A stretch of 64,000 nt of DNA from Motiliproteus sp036961355 (GTDB lineage: Bacteria > Pseudomonadota > Gammaproteobacteria > Pseudomonadales > Balneatricaceae), in assembly GCA_036961355.1 (NCBI GenBank), contig JBALVL010000001.1, forward strand, positions 1-64,000, written 5' to 3'. Of this stretch, positions 42,655 through 52,366 are shown piece after piece. Numbering within the stretch: position 1 is the first letter of the stretch; each line of letters opens with the position of its first letter. The notes below the pieces were generated by a model. The model had not been told where the DNA came from, ran no database searches, and saw only the letters and a program-made list of their open reading frames with translations. The position numbers were made by a program, and so were the translations under genes.

Positions 42655-44529
42655 TTAACGGCGCTCAACCTCAGCCCCGGCTTTCATGTTACGCAGCATA
42701 TCGTAGTAATCTGACTGCCCTTTACGACTGGCCAGAAAACCTGACAGCGCCTGTAATTGCTGGCCGTCGATGGGAGCACCGACATTAACCGCGCTCAACC
42801 CAACCACGGCAACGTTACCGTCAGAAAGCCCAATAACCTGCCAACTCAACTGATCCGCAGCAGGTCTAGCCATTTTAAACAGCTCTGTAACCAACTGTGA
42901 ATCCAATGACGTGTCTGAACGCGCGATCGCAAGTTGCTGCTGCCAAGGCTCAACAATGGCTTCATTTGCTGTCTGCATCTGAGCGGCAGCCAATAGAGTA
43001 TCCGCCTGCTGTCGAAGATCCACTTGCGCTTTTTGCTGCTTCAACTGTGCAACGATCGCAGGGCGAACTTCGTCCAGCGCCTGAGTCCGCGCGGGCTGAT
43101 ACTGTTTGAGGCGAATCACAACGACCCGATCACGATCCAGTTCAATCAATTCAGAATTATGACCATTACTTAGCACATCTTCAGCAAACGCCGCTTTAAG
43201 CACCCGTGGCTCAGCGCTGAGCGGATCTTCACCACCCTCACGACCGAACAGCCCCGTACTCGAAACAGGCAGGCTCAGCACTTGCGAAGGCTCCTGCAGA
43301 TCACCCGAAGAGAAACTTATATCTGCCAGCTGCTCCGACAGTTCAACAAAGCGCGCTTCAGATTTTTGCTCACGCTGCTCCGCTTCAAGCTCGGCACGAA
43401 CCACCTCGAACGCGGGCGGCTCACCCTGATCGATACGATTAAGCTTAATCAGGTGAAAACCAAACTCGGTCTCTACCGGGGTCGAAACCTGTCCAGCTTG
43501 CAGTGCAAACAGGGAATCTTCAAACGCGGGAACCATCACGCCTTTTTCAACCAACCCTAGCTCGCCGCCAGATGCTGCCGAACCGCTGTCGTCAGAATAT
43601 TTCTCAGCCAACGCAGCAAACTCAGCACCTTGATTAAGCTCCGTAGCAACCTGATCGGCCAGCGACTTGGCCTCATCAGCACTACGCTCCGAACTTAATG
43701 CAATCAGGATATGAGCAGCATCACGCGCTTCCTGACCTTCAAAGCCGGCGACTAACTGATCAAACTGCGTCTGCAGCTCGGCTTCGTCAATTACGACATC
43801 ATCGATAAGATCGCTGCGGTTGAGTTCGATATAATAAAGGGATACTTGCTCCTGCGACATATAGCCAGCCTGATTGGCCTGGTAATGCTCAGAAACCTCA
43901 CTATCGCTAACGGCAACATTCGCTTCAACCAACGCTAGCGGTAATACCTGAAAGCGCGCATCACGGGTTTGACGATCGATAGCCGACACCGTCTGTGCCT
44001 CGCTCGGTAATGCAAAAGCGGTAGCTGCAATCGCACTTTGCTCCTGCCCCATCAGCATCTCTTTACGCAACAATTCACGATACATCAACGGCGTCAGACC
44101 CGCATTGCGCATCATCGCGTTGAACTGGTCACGATCAAATTGCCCTTCCACCTGGAATTCACGTGTTTGCAGAATGACCTGATCCAACGTTTGCTGACTA
44201 ACAGACAGCCCCTTTTGCTCGGCAGACTGCAGCAACAACGACTGTTCGATCAACCCTTCAATCACCATGCCTCGTAACAGGTTATCTTCAAGCAGCGACG
44301 GATCAGCATTTTCACCCATACGAGCCAACAACTGGCGACGCTGCATCTCGACGCCGTTCTGAATTTCAGCTTCGCTGATCTCAACGCCATTAACAGTGAC
44401 AGGCGCTCCCGGATCAGTCGCCAGGCCCATCAACGAGTCAACGCCCCACAGAGCGAAGGTAACGATAATAAAACCGACAATAATTTTAGCGATGATTCCC
44501 TGGGAACCCTCTCTCATACTTTGAAGCAT
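42655..44529 (-). CDS. ppiD: Periplasmic folding chaperone PpiD
   Basis: 624 residues, anchored in the inner membrane by one N-terminal helix (about 12-34, IIAKIIVGFIIVTFALWGV). A SurA-like N-terminal chaperone domain (about 40-210) is followed by a parvulin peptidyl-prolyl isomerase domain (about 265-365, AAHILIALSSERS, GGELGLVEKGVMVPAFEDSL, FGFHLIKL) and a C-terminal helical region. It associates with the SecYEG translocon and helps outer-membrane proteins fold. Its place behind lon and hupB is conserved in gammaproteobacteria. Confidence 0.95.
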   Translation of the reverse strand: MLQSMREGSQGIIAKIIVGFIIVTFALWGVDSLMGLATDPGAPVTVNGVEISEAEIQNGVEMQRRQLLARMGENADPSLLEDNLLRGMVIEGLIEQSLLLQSAEQKGLSVSQQTLDQVILQTREFQVEGQFDRDQFNAMMRNAGLTPLMYRELLRKEMLMGQEQSAIAATAFALPSEAQTVSAIDRQTRDARFQVLPLALVEANVAVSDSEVSEHYQANQAGYMSQEQVSLYYIELNRSDLIDDVVIDEAELQTQFDQLVAGFEGQEARDAAHILIALSSERSADEAKSLADQVATELNQGAEFAALAEKYSDDSGSAASGGELGLVEKGVMVPAFEDSLFALQAGQVSTPVETEFGFHLIKLNRIDQGEPPAFEVVRAELEAEQREQKSEARFVELSEQLADISFSSGDLQEPSQVLSLPVSSTGLFGREGGEDPLSAEPRVLKAAFAEDVLSNGHNSELIELDRDRVVVIRLKQYQPARTQALDEVRPAIVAQLKQQKAQVDLRQQADTLLAAAQMQTANEAIVEPWQQQLAIARSDTSLDSQLVTELFKMARPAADQLSWQVIGLSDGNVAVVGLSAVNVGAPIDGQQLQALSGFLASRKGQSDYYDMLRNMKAGAEVERR

Positions 44530-44620
44530 GCTGCCCTCTGTCTGGCATAACGCTCAGGGATGACAACCTGGCAATAAAAGCCAATAAATCATCACCCTGA
44601 ATCGACTGTAACTGGGGTAT

Positions 44621-44650
44621 AAAAAAAAAGCGCATCCTGTTGATGCGCCT
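44621..44650 (-). terminator. Terminator after tRNA-Asp
   Basis: GCGCATC-AACAG-GATGCGC hairpin followed by nine T on the - strand. It lies 11 bases after the 3' end of tRNA-Asp and ends that transcript before ppiD. Confidence 0.85.
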
Positions 44651-44659
44651 TTTAAAATT

Positions 44660-44736
44660 TGGCGGAACGGACGGGACTCGAACCCGCGACCCCCGGCGTG
44701 ACAGGCCGGTATTCTAACCAACTGAACTACCGCTCC
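44660..44736 (-). tRNA. tRNA-Asp (GTC)
   Basis: 77 nt with encoded CCA. The acceptor stem begins GGAGCGG and ends CCGTTCC plus GCCA, the D arm reads AGTTCAGTTGGTTAGA, the anticodon loop CTGTCAC gives anticodon GTC, and the T arm GGGTTCGAGTCCC is standard. It lies between hupB and ppiD. Confidence 0.97.
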
Positions 44737-44782
44737 AAATTCGGCTGCCTACGTTGAGGCAGGCAACCAGTCAACGGATCAA

Positions 44783-45055
44783 TTAGTTGACCGCATCCTT
44801 CAACGCTTTACCTGCTTTGAAAGCAGGAACTGTAGCAGCAGCGATCTCAATCGGATTACCGGTTTGAGGGTTACGGCCAGTACGTGCCGCGCGCTCTTTT
44901 ACAGAAAAAGTACCAAAACCTACTAACGCAACGCTATCGCCACCTTTCAACGCACCGGTTACAGCGTCCAATGCTGCATCCAGTGCACGACCTGCTGATG
45001 CTTTCGACAGATCCGCAGATGCGGCAATCGCATCAATCAACTCAGACTTATTCAC
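44783..45055 (-). CDS. hupB: DNA-binding protein HU-beta
   Basis: 90 residues, nucleoid-associated HU protein. It has MNKSELIDAIAASADLSKAS at the N-terminus, the DNA-intercalating arm with GRNPQTGNPIEIAA and the family signature FGTFSVKERAARTGRNP. The place just downstream of lon is typical for hupB. A tRNA-Asp gene follows after 46 bp. Confidence 0.97.
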   Translation of the reverse strand: MNKSELIDAIAASADLSKASAGRALDAALDAVTGALKGGDSVALVGFGTFSVKERAARTGRNPQTGNPIEIAAATVPAFKAGKALKDAVN

Positions 45056-45188
45056 TTAAATTCCCCTTCTAAGAAAATATATTTTTTTGATCTAAAGCCA
45101 TGCCCAACCGAACTTTCCGAGGCACTTTATACCAACTGCCTAAATCCACTGTCAAGCTGACAAACCAACAAAATACGCGGCTTACAGC

Positions 45189-47615
45189 TTAATGGGTACT
45201 TATTTGACCTCGAACAGTCTTGGCAGGTTTTTTCTTAGCTGATACTGTTTTTACCGCTTGACTCTTGAGAGGTTTAGGTTGATGAGATAAAGCTATTTCC
45301 AACACCTCATCGATCCACTTAACCGCCTTAATGTCGAGTTCTTGCTTGATATTGTCGGGAATTTCCTTTAAGTCCCGCAAATTTTCATCCGGAATAAGCA
45401 CCGTTTTAATACCACCACGGTGCGCCGCCAGTAGCTTTTCTTTCAGCCCACCAATCGGCAAAACCTGGCCTCGCAGGGTGATTTCACCCGTCATTGCCAC
45501 GTCGGAACGAACCGGAATATCGGTCAGAGCAGAAACCAACGCGGTGCACATGCCGATACCGGCGCTAGGGCCATCTTTTGGGGTCGCACCTTCGGGCACA
45601 TGAATATGGATATCATGTTTTTCATGAAAATCAGCTTCGATCCCCAGCACAGCAGCACGGCTTCGTACCACCGTTAACGCCGCTTGAATCGATTCTTTCA
45701 TCACATCGCCAAGTGAGCCGGTATGAATCTGACGCCCCTTGCCCGGTACCACTGCCGATTCAATGGTCAAAATTTCGCCGCCCACCTGAGTCCAGGCAAG
45801 CCCGGTTACCTGGCCGACGACATCTTTCTCTTCAGCCACGCCAAAGCTATGCTTGCGAACCCCGCTATAGTGCTCCAGATCAGCAACACCAATAGCCTTA
45901 GGCTCATCGCCAATCTGTTTTAAAGCCTTTTCTTTAACCACCTTACGCAACACCTTGGCGATCTCACGTTCGAGCCCGCGAACACCCGCCTCACGCGTGT
46001 AATACCGCACCATATCCCTGACCGCATCTTCAGACAGACTTACTTCACCCTCTTTCAGGCCATTAGTCTTAAGCTGCTTGGGCACCAAATAACGCTCGGC
46101 AATTTTCACCTTCTCATCTTCGGTGTAACCAGGAATACGGATGATCTCCATCCGATCGAGCAGCGGACCCGGAATATTCATCGAGTTAGAAGTACAGACA
46201 AACATCACATCGGAAAGATCGTAATCGACTTCAAGATAATGGTCATTAAAAGTGTGGTTCTGTTCCGGATCAAGCACCTCAAGCAGTGCAGATGCCGGAT
46301 CACCACGCTGATCCATACCCATCTTATCGATCTCATCGAGCAAGAACAGCGGATTCTTCACCTCAACTTTGGCGATCTTCTGCAACAATTTACCCGGCAT
46401 TGAACCGATATAAGTTCGACGATGACCACGGATCTCTGCCTCATCACGAACTCCGCCCAGCGCCATGCGTACATACTTACGATTCGTGGCACGAGCAATT
46501 GACTGTCCCAGCGAGGTCTTACCAACCCCAGGAGGGCCAACCAGACAGAGCACAGGTCCTTTGAGCTTACGCACCCGTTGCTGTACCGCGAGGTATTCAA
46601 GAATCCGCTCTTTCACCTCTTCCAACCCATAGTGATCGGCATCAAGTACCAATTCAGCTTTGGCCAAATCGTGGCGTACTTTACTACGTTTTTTCCATGG
46701 CAGACTCACCATCCAGTCGATATAGCTACGCACCACAGTAGCCTCAGCCGACATCGGCGACATCATCTTTAACTTGTTGTATTCATTGACCGCCTTATCT
46801 TTGGCTTCCTTGGACATGCCAACATCATCGATCTTCTGCCGGAGTTGCTCAATCTCATTGGGTCCAGCATCATCGAGATCTCCCAACTCTTTCTGAATCG
46901 CTTTCATCTGCTCGTTGAGATAATACTCGCGCTGGCTCTTCTCCATCTGTTTCTTGACCCGACCCCGGATCCGCTTCTCGACGTTGACCAAGTCTATTTC
47001 AGACTCCATCAGCGCCATCAGATGTTCAAGGCGATCTCGGGTATCGGTCATCTCCAACAGATGCTGTTTCTCTTCAAGCTTGGCCGTGACGTGCGCAGCG
47101 ATGGTATCGCCCAGACGTAGTGGATTGTCGATCGATGCCAGCGACGAGACCACCTCCGACGGAATCTTCTTATTGAGCTGCACATACTGCTCAAATTGAG
47201 ATAGCGCGGTACGAATAAACACCACCCCCTCATCACCCAAATCGGTGACCGGTAGCTCATGGTATTTGGCCATCCAGCTTTGTTCGGTCTCGATCACCTC
47301 ATCGATGGCAGCCCGGTAAGCACCTTCCACCAACACTTTGACAGTACCATCCGGTAGCTTGAGCAACTGCAGAATATTAGCAACGGTTCCTACCGAGAAA
47401 ATATCGGCCGAACTGGGCTCATCAACGGAGGCATTTTTTTGCGCCACCAGCAGAATTTCTTTGTCGCCATCCATCGCCTGCTCGAGCGCTTTGATCGATT
47501 TTTCACGCCCAACAAACAACGGAATTACCATATGGGGGTAGACAACAACATCACGCAACGGTAATAACGGCAACTCTGAATTGACAGGTGCGTCAGACGA
47601 TTTTTCAAGTTCCAT
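45189..47615 (-). CDS. lon: ATP-dependent protease Lon
   Basis: 808 residues. N-terminal substrate-recognition domain (about 15-205), a coiled-coil helical region, the AAA+ module with Walker A GPPGVGKTSLG and Walker B PLFLLDEIDKM, and the C-terminal protease with the Ser-Lys dyad (Ser in PKDGPSAGIGM, Lys in GGLKEKLLAAHRGG). The C-terminus has a basic extension (KKKPAKTVRGQ). The start ATG 47615 (MELEKSSD) has GAGG upstream; 21 more codons are open but not conserved. A heat-shock-type promoter lies upstream. Confidence 0.97.
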   Translation of the reverse strand: MELEKSSDAPVNSELPLLPLRDVVVYPHMVIPLFVGREKSIKALEQAMDGDKEILLVAQKNASVDEPSSADIFSVGTVANILQLLKLPDGTVKVLVEGAYRAAIDEVIETEQSWMAKYHELPVTDLGDEGVVFIRTALSQFEQYVQLNKKIPSEVVSSLASIDNPLRLGDTIAAHVTAKLEEKQHLLEMTDTRDRLEHLMALMESEIDLVNVEKRIRGRVKKQMEKSQREYYLNEQMKAIQKELGDLDDAGPNEIEQLRQKIDDVGMSKEAKDKAVNEYNKLKMMSPMSAEATVVRSYIDWMVSLPWKKRSKVRHDLAKAELVLDADHYGLEEVKERILEYLAVQQRVRKLKGPVLCLVGPPGVGKTSLGQSIARATNRKYVRMALGGVRDEAEIRGHRRTYIGSMPGKLLQKIAKVEVKNPLFLLDEIDKMGMDQRGDPASALLEVLDPEQNHTFNDHYLEVDYDLSDVMFVCTSNSMNIPGPLLDRMEIIRIPGYTEDEKVKIAERYLVPKQLKTNGLKEGEVSLSEDAVRDMVRYYTREAGVRGLEREIAKVLRKVVKEKALKQIGDEPKAIGVADLEHYSGVRKHSFGVAEEKDVVGQVTGLAWTQVGGEILTIESAVVPGKGRQIHTGSLGDVMKESIQAALTVVRSRAAVLGIEADFHEKHDIHIHVPEGATPKDGPSAGIGMCTALVSALTDIPVRSDVAMTGEITLRGQVLPIGGLKEKLLAAHRGGIKTVLIPDENLRDLKEIPDNIKQELDIKAVKWIDEVLEIALSHQPKPLKSQAVKTVSAKKKPAKTVRGQISTH

Positions 47616-47703
47616 ACGGGGTGCCTCAGAAGCAGATAAACCCGGATAACAGCCATACCCGAGCGAGTGTAAATACAACAGTGACCGACTGTAACGAAAC
47701 AGA

Positions 47704-47730
47704 GATTGGGGCAGCAGATGCTATTACAAG
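47704..47730 (-). promoter_or_regulatory. Putative sigma-32 heat-shock promoter of lon
   Basis: On the - strand CTTGTAA (47730-47724), 12 bp, then CCCCAATC (47711-47704) resembles the sigma-32 consensus CTTGAAA and CCCCATNT. It lies about 90 bp before the lon ATG and just after the clpX-lon terminator. Lon is a heat-shock gene in many gammaproteobacteria. Confidence 0.6.
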
Positions 47731-47752
47731 CCCTATCAGAAACTTCAGACAA

Positions 47753-47779
47753 TAAAAAAGGGCCCGCAGGCCCTTTTTT
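47753..47779 (-). terminator. Terminator between clpX and lon
   Basis: GGGCC-TGCG-GGCCC hairpin flanked by six A on one side and six T on the other, 12 bp beyond the clpX stop. It can act in both directions and separates clpPX from lon. Confidence 0.85.
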
Positions 47780-47790
47780 GACAATCCGCG

Positions 47791-49071
47791 CTAATCGTCC
47801 GGCGCGGCTTTGGCAGGCTCTGCACTATCATAGATCATCAACGGCTCGGATTCTTCAAGAATCACGCCCTCATCGATCACCACTTTGCTAACGTTATCCA
47901 GCGAAGGCAGCTTAAACATGATATCCAGCAACGCCGCTTCGAGGATGGAGCGCAGACCTCGGGCACCGGTTTTACGCTCCATCGCTTTTTTAGCAATCGC
48001 TTTCAGTGATTCCTCACGAAAATCGATTTCGGCACCTTCCATCTCAAACAGCTTTTGATACTGACGTGTCAGTGCATTCTTAGGCTCTGTCAAAATCTGA
48101 ATCAACGCATCCTCATCCAATTCAGTCAGAGTCGCAATCATCGGTAAGCGACCGACAAACTCAGGAATCAGTCCGTATTTAACCAAATCTTCAGCTTCGA
48201 TATCGAGCAACGTTTCGCCCACAGACTTAGCAGTTTCCTTGGAGCTGACAGAAGCGGAGAAACCGATACTGCTCTTCTCAGAGCGGTCCTGAATCACCTT
48301 CTCCAGCCCGGCAAACGCGCCGCCACAGATGAATAGGATATTCGAGGTATCAACCTGCAGGAACTCCTGCTGGGGGTGCTTACGTCCGCCTTGAGGCGGC
48401 ACCGAAGCAACCGTACCCTCAATCAGCTTCAACAGCGCCTGCTGCACCCCTTCACCAGAGACATCGCGGGTGATAGACGGGTTATCAGACTTGCGGGAGA
48501 TCTTGTCGATCTCATCGATATAGACAATTCCCCTCTGGGCCTTATCAACATCGTAGTCGCACTTCTGCAGCAGCTTCTGGATGATATTCTCGACATCCTC
48601 ACCGACATAACCCGCTTCGGTTAGTGTCGTTGCATCAGCGATGGTGAAAGGCACATCAAGCAACCGCGCCAGCGTTTGTGCCAACAACGTTTTACCACTA
48701 CCTGTAGGGCCAATTAGCAAGATATTACTCTTGCCTAGCTCAACGCCGTCCTGCTCACTCTGATACCGCAGTCGCTTGTAATGGTTATAAACAGCAACAG
48801 ACAGTACTTTCTTAGCCTTCTCCTGGCCAATAACATACTCATCCAGCGTCAGCTTAATCTCTTGCGGAGCTGGCAGCTGATCACTGGACTCTTCCGCTCC
48901 AACCTCCTGCACCTCCTCACTGATGATGTCATTGCACAGATCAACACACTCATCACAGATAAATACAGACGGGCCCGCTATTAATTTACGTACTTCATCC
49001 TGGCTCTTGCCACAGAAAGAGCAGTACAGCAGCTTACCGTCGCCACCTTTACCGGTCACATCATCGGACAT
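47791..49071 (-). CDS. clpX: ATP-dependent Clp protease unfoldase ClpX
   Basis: 426 residues. The N-terminal zinc-binding domain has four cysteines (LYCSFCGKSQ and FICDECVDLC), the AAA+ domain has Walker A LIGPTGSGKTLLA and Walker B IVYIDEIDKI, and the C-terminal helical domain is complete (MERKTGARGLRSILE). It unfolds ssrA-tagged and other substrates for ClpP. It follows clpP by about 80 bp, so the two form the usual clpPX unit. Confidence 0.98.
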   Translation of the reverse strand: MSDDVTGKGGDGKLLYCSFCGKSQDEVRKLIAGPSVFICDECVDLCNDIISEEVQEVGAEESSDQLPAPQEIKLTLDEYVIGQEKAKKVLSVAVYNHYKRLRYQSEQDGVELGKSNILLIGPTGSGKTLLAQTLARLLDVPFTIADATTLTEAGYVGEDVENIIQKLLQKCDYDVDKAQRGIVYIDEIDKISRKSDNPSITRDVSGEGVQQALLKLIEGTVASVPPQGGRKHPQQEFLQVDTSNILFICGGAFAGLEKVIQDRSEKSSIGFSASVSSKETAKSVGETLLDIEAEDLVKYGLIPEFVGRLPMIATLTELDEDALIQILTEPKNALTRQYQKLFEMEGAEIDFREESLKAIAKKAMERKTGARGLRSILEAALLDIMFKLPSLDNVSKVVIDEGVILEESEPLMIYDSAEPAKAAPDD

Positions 49072-49153
49072 TAAACTTCCTCATCACACTCAACAGGCTT
49101 AACAACATCACAGCGCCCGGATTTCAAAAAAGATATGGACTAATTTTAGCGCG

Positions 49154-49786
49154 TCAATCGCTGGTTCGCTTGTCGACCACTTGGTCAATCAGACCGTAAT
49201 CAACCGCCGTCGAGGCATCCATGAAATTATCGCGCTCGGTATCTTGACCAATAGTCTCAAGCGATTGTCCGGTATGACCAGCCAAAATGCGATTAAGCTT
49301 CTCGCGAATGGTCAAAATTTCACGGGTATGGATCTCGATATCGGTCGCCTGCCCCTGATAACCACCCAACGGCTGATGAATCATCATCCGTGAATTCGGC
49401 AAGCAGTAACGCTTACCCGCAGCACCACCAGCTAGCAGCAAAGCCCCCATACTAGCAGCCTGCCCAAGACACATCGTACTGACATCGGGCTTGATGAACT
49501 GCATGGTATCGTAGATCGACAATCCCGCAGTTACCGAACCGCCCGGTGAGTTGATATACAGGTGAATATCCTTATCAGGATTTTCAGACTCAAGGAACAG
49601 CAGCTGTGCGACAACCAGATTGGCCATATGATCTTCAACCTGACCCACCAGGAAGATAACCCGCTCTTTAAGCAGCCGTGAATAGATATCGTAGGAACGC
49701 TCGCCACGCGCAGTCTGCTCGACCACCATCGGCACCAAGCCGGATGAGGTGATAATACTGCTACCGCTGGTAATATCGCTCTGCAT
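49154..49786 (-). CDS. clpP: ATP-dependent Clp protease proteolytic subunit ClpP
   Basis: 210 residues, serine protease of the ClpXP and ClpAP complexes. The catalytic Ser is in CLGQAASMGALLLAGG, the His in RMMIHQPLGG, and the Asp near ERDNFMDASTA. The N-terminal propeptide region (about 1-20) precedes the conserved LVPMVVEQTARGERSYDIYS. The start is ATG 49786. It lies after tig, from which it is separated by a terminator and about 215 bp. Confidence 0.98.
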   Translation of the reverse strand: MQSDITSGSSIITSSGLVPMVVEQTARGERSYDIYSRLLKERVIFLVGQVEDHMANLVVAQLLFLESENPDKDIHLYINSPGGSVTAGLSIYDTMQFIKPDVSTMCLGQAASMGALLLAGGAAGKRYCLPNSRMMIHQPLGGYQGQATDIEIHTREILTIREKLNRILAGHTGQSLETIGQDTERDNFMDASTAVDYGLIDQVVDKRTSD

Positions 49787-49924
49787 ATACTGTCCTTACT
49801 TTTATTCTGTCATTAAAAATTGTGTTAGAAATCACACCGATTCAGCAATGCTACGCACTATAACGTCAAACTGACCAAATCAACCAGCCATTCGATCAAA
49901 AAACCGGAGCAAAGTTACAGCGTC

Positions 49925-49960
49925 AAAAAACGGCAGGGGCGATTTCGCCAGCTGCCGTTA
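49925..49960 (-). terminator. Terminator after tig
   Basis: CGGCAG / CTGCCG arms with an inner GGCGAAATCGCC stem, followed by T-rich sequence on the - strand, about 45 bp beyond the tig stop. Confidence 0.8.
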
Positions 49961-50004
49961 TTTTGTTACGCCGGATTCAACCGGTTAGTCGAAAGTGCGC
50001 TGCG

Positions 50005-51348
50005 TTACTCGGCAGCAGCCTCTTCAGCTTCACCTTCAACCGGCTCCTGCGCTGCAGGCTTGATCGCGTCCTGATAACTCACGGCTTTCTCAGTCACCTT
50101 GGCCTGACTCAACAGCAGGTCGACAACCTGATCTTCCAACACCAACGCTTCAACCTGAGCCAACTGCTCTGGATTACCATAGTAATAGTCAACAACTTCT
50201 TGAGGCTGCTGATACGTTTCAGCCATCTCATCAACCGTTGTACGAACACGGTCCTCATCGGCTTTCAGCTCGTTGCTTTGGATCAGTTCACCAACCAACA
50301 ACCCGATAGCAACACGGTTCTTAGCCTGCTCGCTAAACAACTCAGCAGGCAGCGCACTCGCATCAATCTCAGCACCACCACCAAACTGCTGTACCGCTTG
50401 CTGACGCAGGCGATCAACTTCGCTGTCGATCAACGCTTTAGGAACATCGACGCTGTTCACTTTAACCAACTCATTGAGAACAATATTTTTAACCTTGGCA
50501 CGTAGCGCTTGCTTAACTTCGCGCTCCATGTTTTTAGTGATCTCTTTCTTGAAACCGTCGATATCAGTCTCATCAATACCAAACTTGCTGAAGAACTCAG
50601 CATTTAGCTCGGGCAGCTCAGGTGCAGAAACAGAGTTCACCTTAATTTTGAAGGAAACGGCCTGACCGGCAAGCTCTTCAGAGTGATACTCCTCAGGAAA
50701 CGACAGATCCAACTCAACATCGTCACCAGCTTTCTTACCGATAAGACCCGTTTCAAACCCAGGAATCATGGTACTTGAACCCAAAACCAAATCATGGCCT
50801 TCAGCCTTACCACCATCAAAAGCTTCGCCGCCCTTGAACCCTTCAAAGTCGATATTCAGACGGTCACCATCTTCGGCAGCACGATCGGCTTCGTTCCAAC
50901 CCGATTGCTGCTTACGCAGGGTCGCAACCATCTCTTCAACATCAGACTCAGAAACCTCGGAGGTCTCCTTCTCGACTTCAGCGACAGAGAAATCAGCAAG
51001 CTCAACTTCCGGATACACCTCAAAAGTGGCTACGTACTGAAAGTCTTGCCCCTCATCGGCTTGTTTAGGCTCAATGTTTGGGCCGCCAGCTGGTTTAAGC
51101 TTCTCTTGAGTCACTGCCTCATAGAAAGAACTTTGAATCACTTCACCCAAAACTTCCTGGCGAACACCTTGACCATAACGACGTTTAAGTACCTTCATTG
51201 GTACCTTACCCGGACGAAAGCCATCAATACGAGCAGTGCGCGCAGTCTGTTTTAAGCGACTAGCGACATCATTCTCAATCCGCTCAGCAGGAACGGTGAC
51301 CGTCATTTGACGCTCAAGGGAAGAAGTCGTCTCAACAGAAACTTGCAT
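50005..51348 (-). CDS. tig: Trigger factor
   Basis: 447 residues, ribosome-bound chaperone and peptidyl-prolyl isomerase. The N-terminal ribosome-binding domain has the signature DGFRPGKVPMKVLKRRYG, the FKBP-type domain lies at about 150-245 (EDGDRLNIDFEGFKGGEAF), and the rest is the arm-forming C-terminal domain, ending in an acidic tail (EPVEGEAEEAAAE). The start is ATG 51348 (MQVSVETTSS). It stands in front of clpPX, as in other gammaproteobacteria. Confidence 0.97.
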   Translation of the reverse strand: MQVSVETTSSLERQMTVTVPAERIENDVASRLKQTARTARIDGFRPGKVPMKVLKRRYGQGVRQEVLGEVIQSSFYEAVTQEKLKPAGGPNIEPKQADEGQDFQYVATFEVYPEVELADFSVAEVEKETSEVSESDVEEMVATLRKQQSGWNEADRAAEDGDRLNIDFEGFKGGEAFDGGKAEGHDLVLGSSTMIPGFETGLIGKKAGDDVELDLSFPEEYHSEELAGQAVSFKIKVNSVSAPELPELNAEFFSKFGIDETDIDGFKKEITKNMEREVKQALRAKVKNIVLNELVKVNSVDVPKALIDSEVDRLRQQAVQQFGGGAEIDASALPAELFSEQAKNRVAIGLLVGELIQSNELKADEDRVRTTVDEMAETYQQPQEVVDYYYGNPEQLAQVEALVLEDQVVDLLLSQAKVTEKAVSYQDAIKPAAQEPVEGEAEEAAAE

Positions 51349-51635
51349 GGATTTTCCTCACAAAAGAATTAACACTGACTGCTCATATTTTAAGCAAACC
51401 GCAATCGCGGCTACTATCAGCCAAATTTAAAAGGACGAAATTTTCAGCTATCGCAGCAACAGAGTCAAGCGCCGTCGGAATAAATCACCGTATCTGCGAA
51501 AACTATTCAGAATGCACTAGCAAGCAGACCAACCAAACCGTAACAACTAAAGCAACAGAACGACAAAGCCGACGACAGCAGCCGAGAAAACAGAAAAAAC
51601 AGAGAGTAAAAAAAGGATACAACAAAGAGAACACT

Positions 51636-51720
<85 letters not shown>

Positions 51721-51743
51721 AAAAAAAGAGTGCCAGCAAAGAA

Positions 51744-51820
51744 TGGGGTGGACGATGGGGCTCGAACCCACGACCACCGGAATCACAATCCGGGGCTCTA
51801 CCAACTGAGCTACGCCCACC
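51744..51820 (-). tRNA. tRNA-His (GTG)
   Basis: 77 nt with encoded CCA, including the extra 5' G typical of tRNA-His (begins GGTGGGC). The anticodon loop GATTGTGATTC gives anticodon GTG. Third of the Pro-Arg-His-Leu group. Confidence 0.96.
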
Positions 51821-51840
51821 ATCAATGCTGCAGGCGCTTG

Positions 51841-51917
51841 TGGCACGCCCTACAGGATTCGAACCTGTAACCTCCGCCTTAGAAGGGCGGAGCTCTATCC
51901 AGTTGAGCTAAGGGCGC
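51841..51917 (-). tRNA. tRNA-Arg (TCT)
   Basis: 77 nt with encoded CCA. It begins GCGCCCTTAGCTCAACTGG, and the anticodon loop CCTTCTAAGG gives anticodon TCT, reading AGA/AGG codons. The T arm GGTTCGAATCC is standard. Confidence 0.96.
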
Positions 51918-51961
51918 ACAGAAAATCCTGCATTCGCCTCAGAAGAACCGAGACAGAAAAT

Positions 51962-52038
51962 TGGTCGGGGTAGAGAGATTCGAACTCCCGACATCCTGCT
52001 CCCAAAGCAGGCGCGCTACCAGACTGCGCTATACCCCG
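51962..52038 (-). tRNA. tRNA-Pro (TGG)
   Basis: 77 nt with encoded CCA. It begins CGGGGTATAGCGCAGTC, and the anticodon loop GCTTTGGGAGC gives anticodon TGG. First gene of the tRNA operon; its promoter must lie in the gap towards folD. Confidence 0.97.
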
Positions 52039-52366
52039 ACACATCCCGTTAAGACCGTGTTCGTCTCAACGAGGTGCGCATATTACAGCTGAGTATTTTT
52101 CAGGTCAACACCTTTAACCCCCTTTTTTGTTGTTATAACCGACAGCCCTATTTTGACCTACGTCAGCAGCAAACTAATTATCGCTAATCAATCGACCTAA
52201 CTTTGCCTGACCCGCTTTCCATGCGAAAATCACGCCTCGATTTTTCAGCAGTAAACACCGATATCAGTTTCAGCACCGACTACAACGGCGATCTCCTAGT
52301 TCGGTATCAACACCTTCATCAGTCACCACCCTCTCTCAATAAGGAGCGGGTATACAGGCAGGGTTC
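52039..52366. other. Divergent tRNA-operon/folD region
   Basis: 328 bases without a gene. It must hold the promoters of the tRNA operon (- strand) and of folD (+ strand). I see no distinct operator or structured RNA. Confidence 0.4.

Noticed and set aside
49963..50505. 180-codon antisense frame over tig
   Set aside because: The sense strand encodes a complete trigger factor; the antisense product shows no family features.
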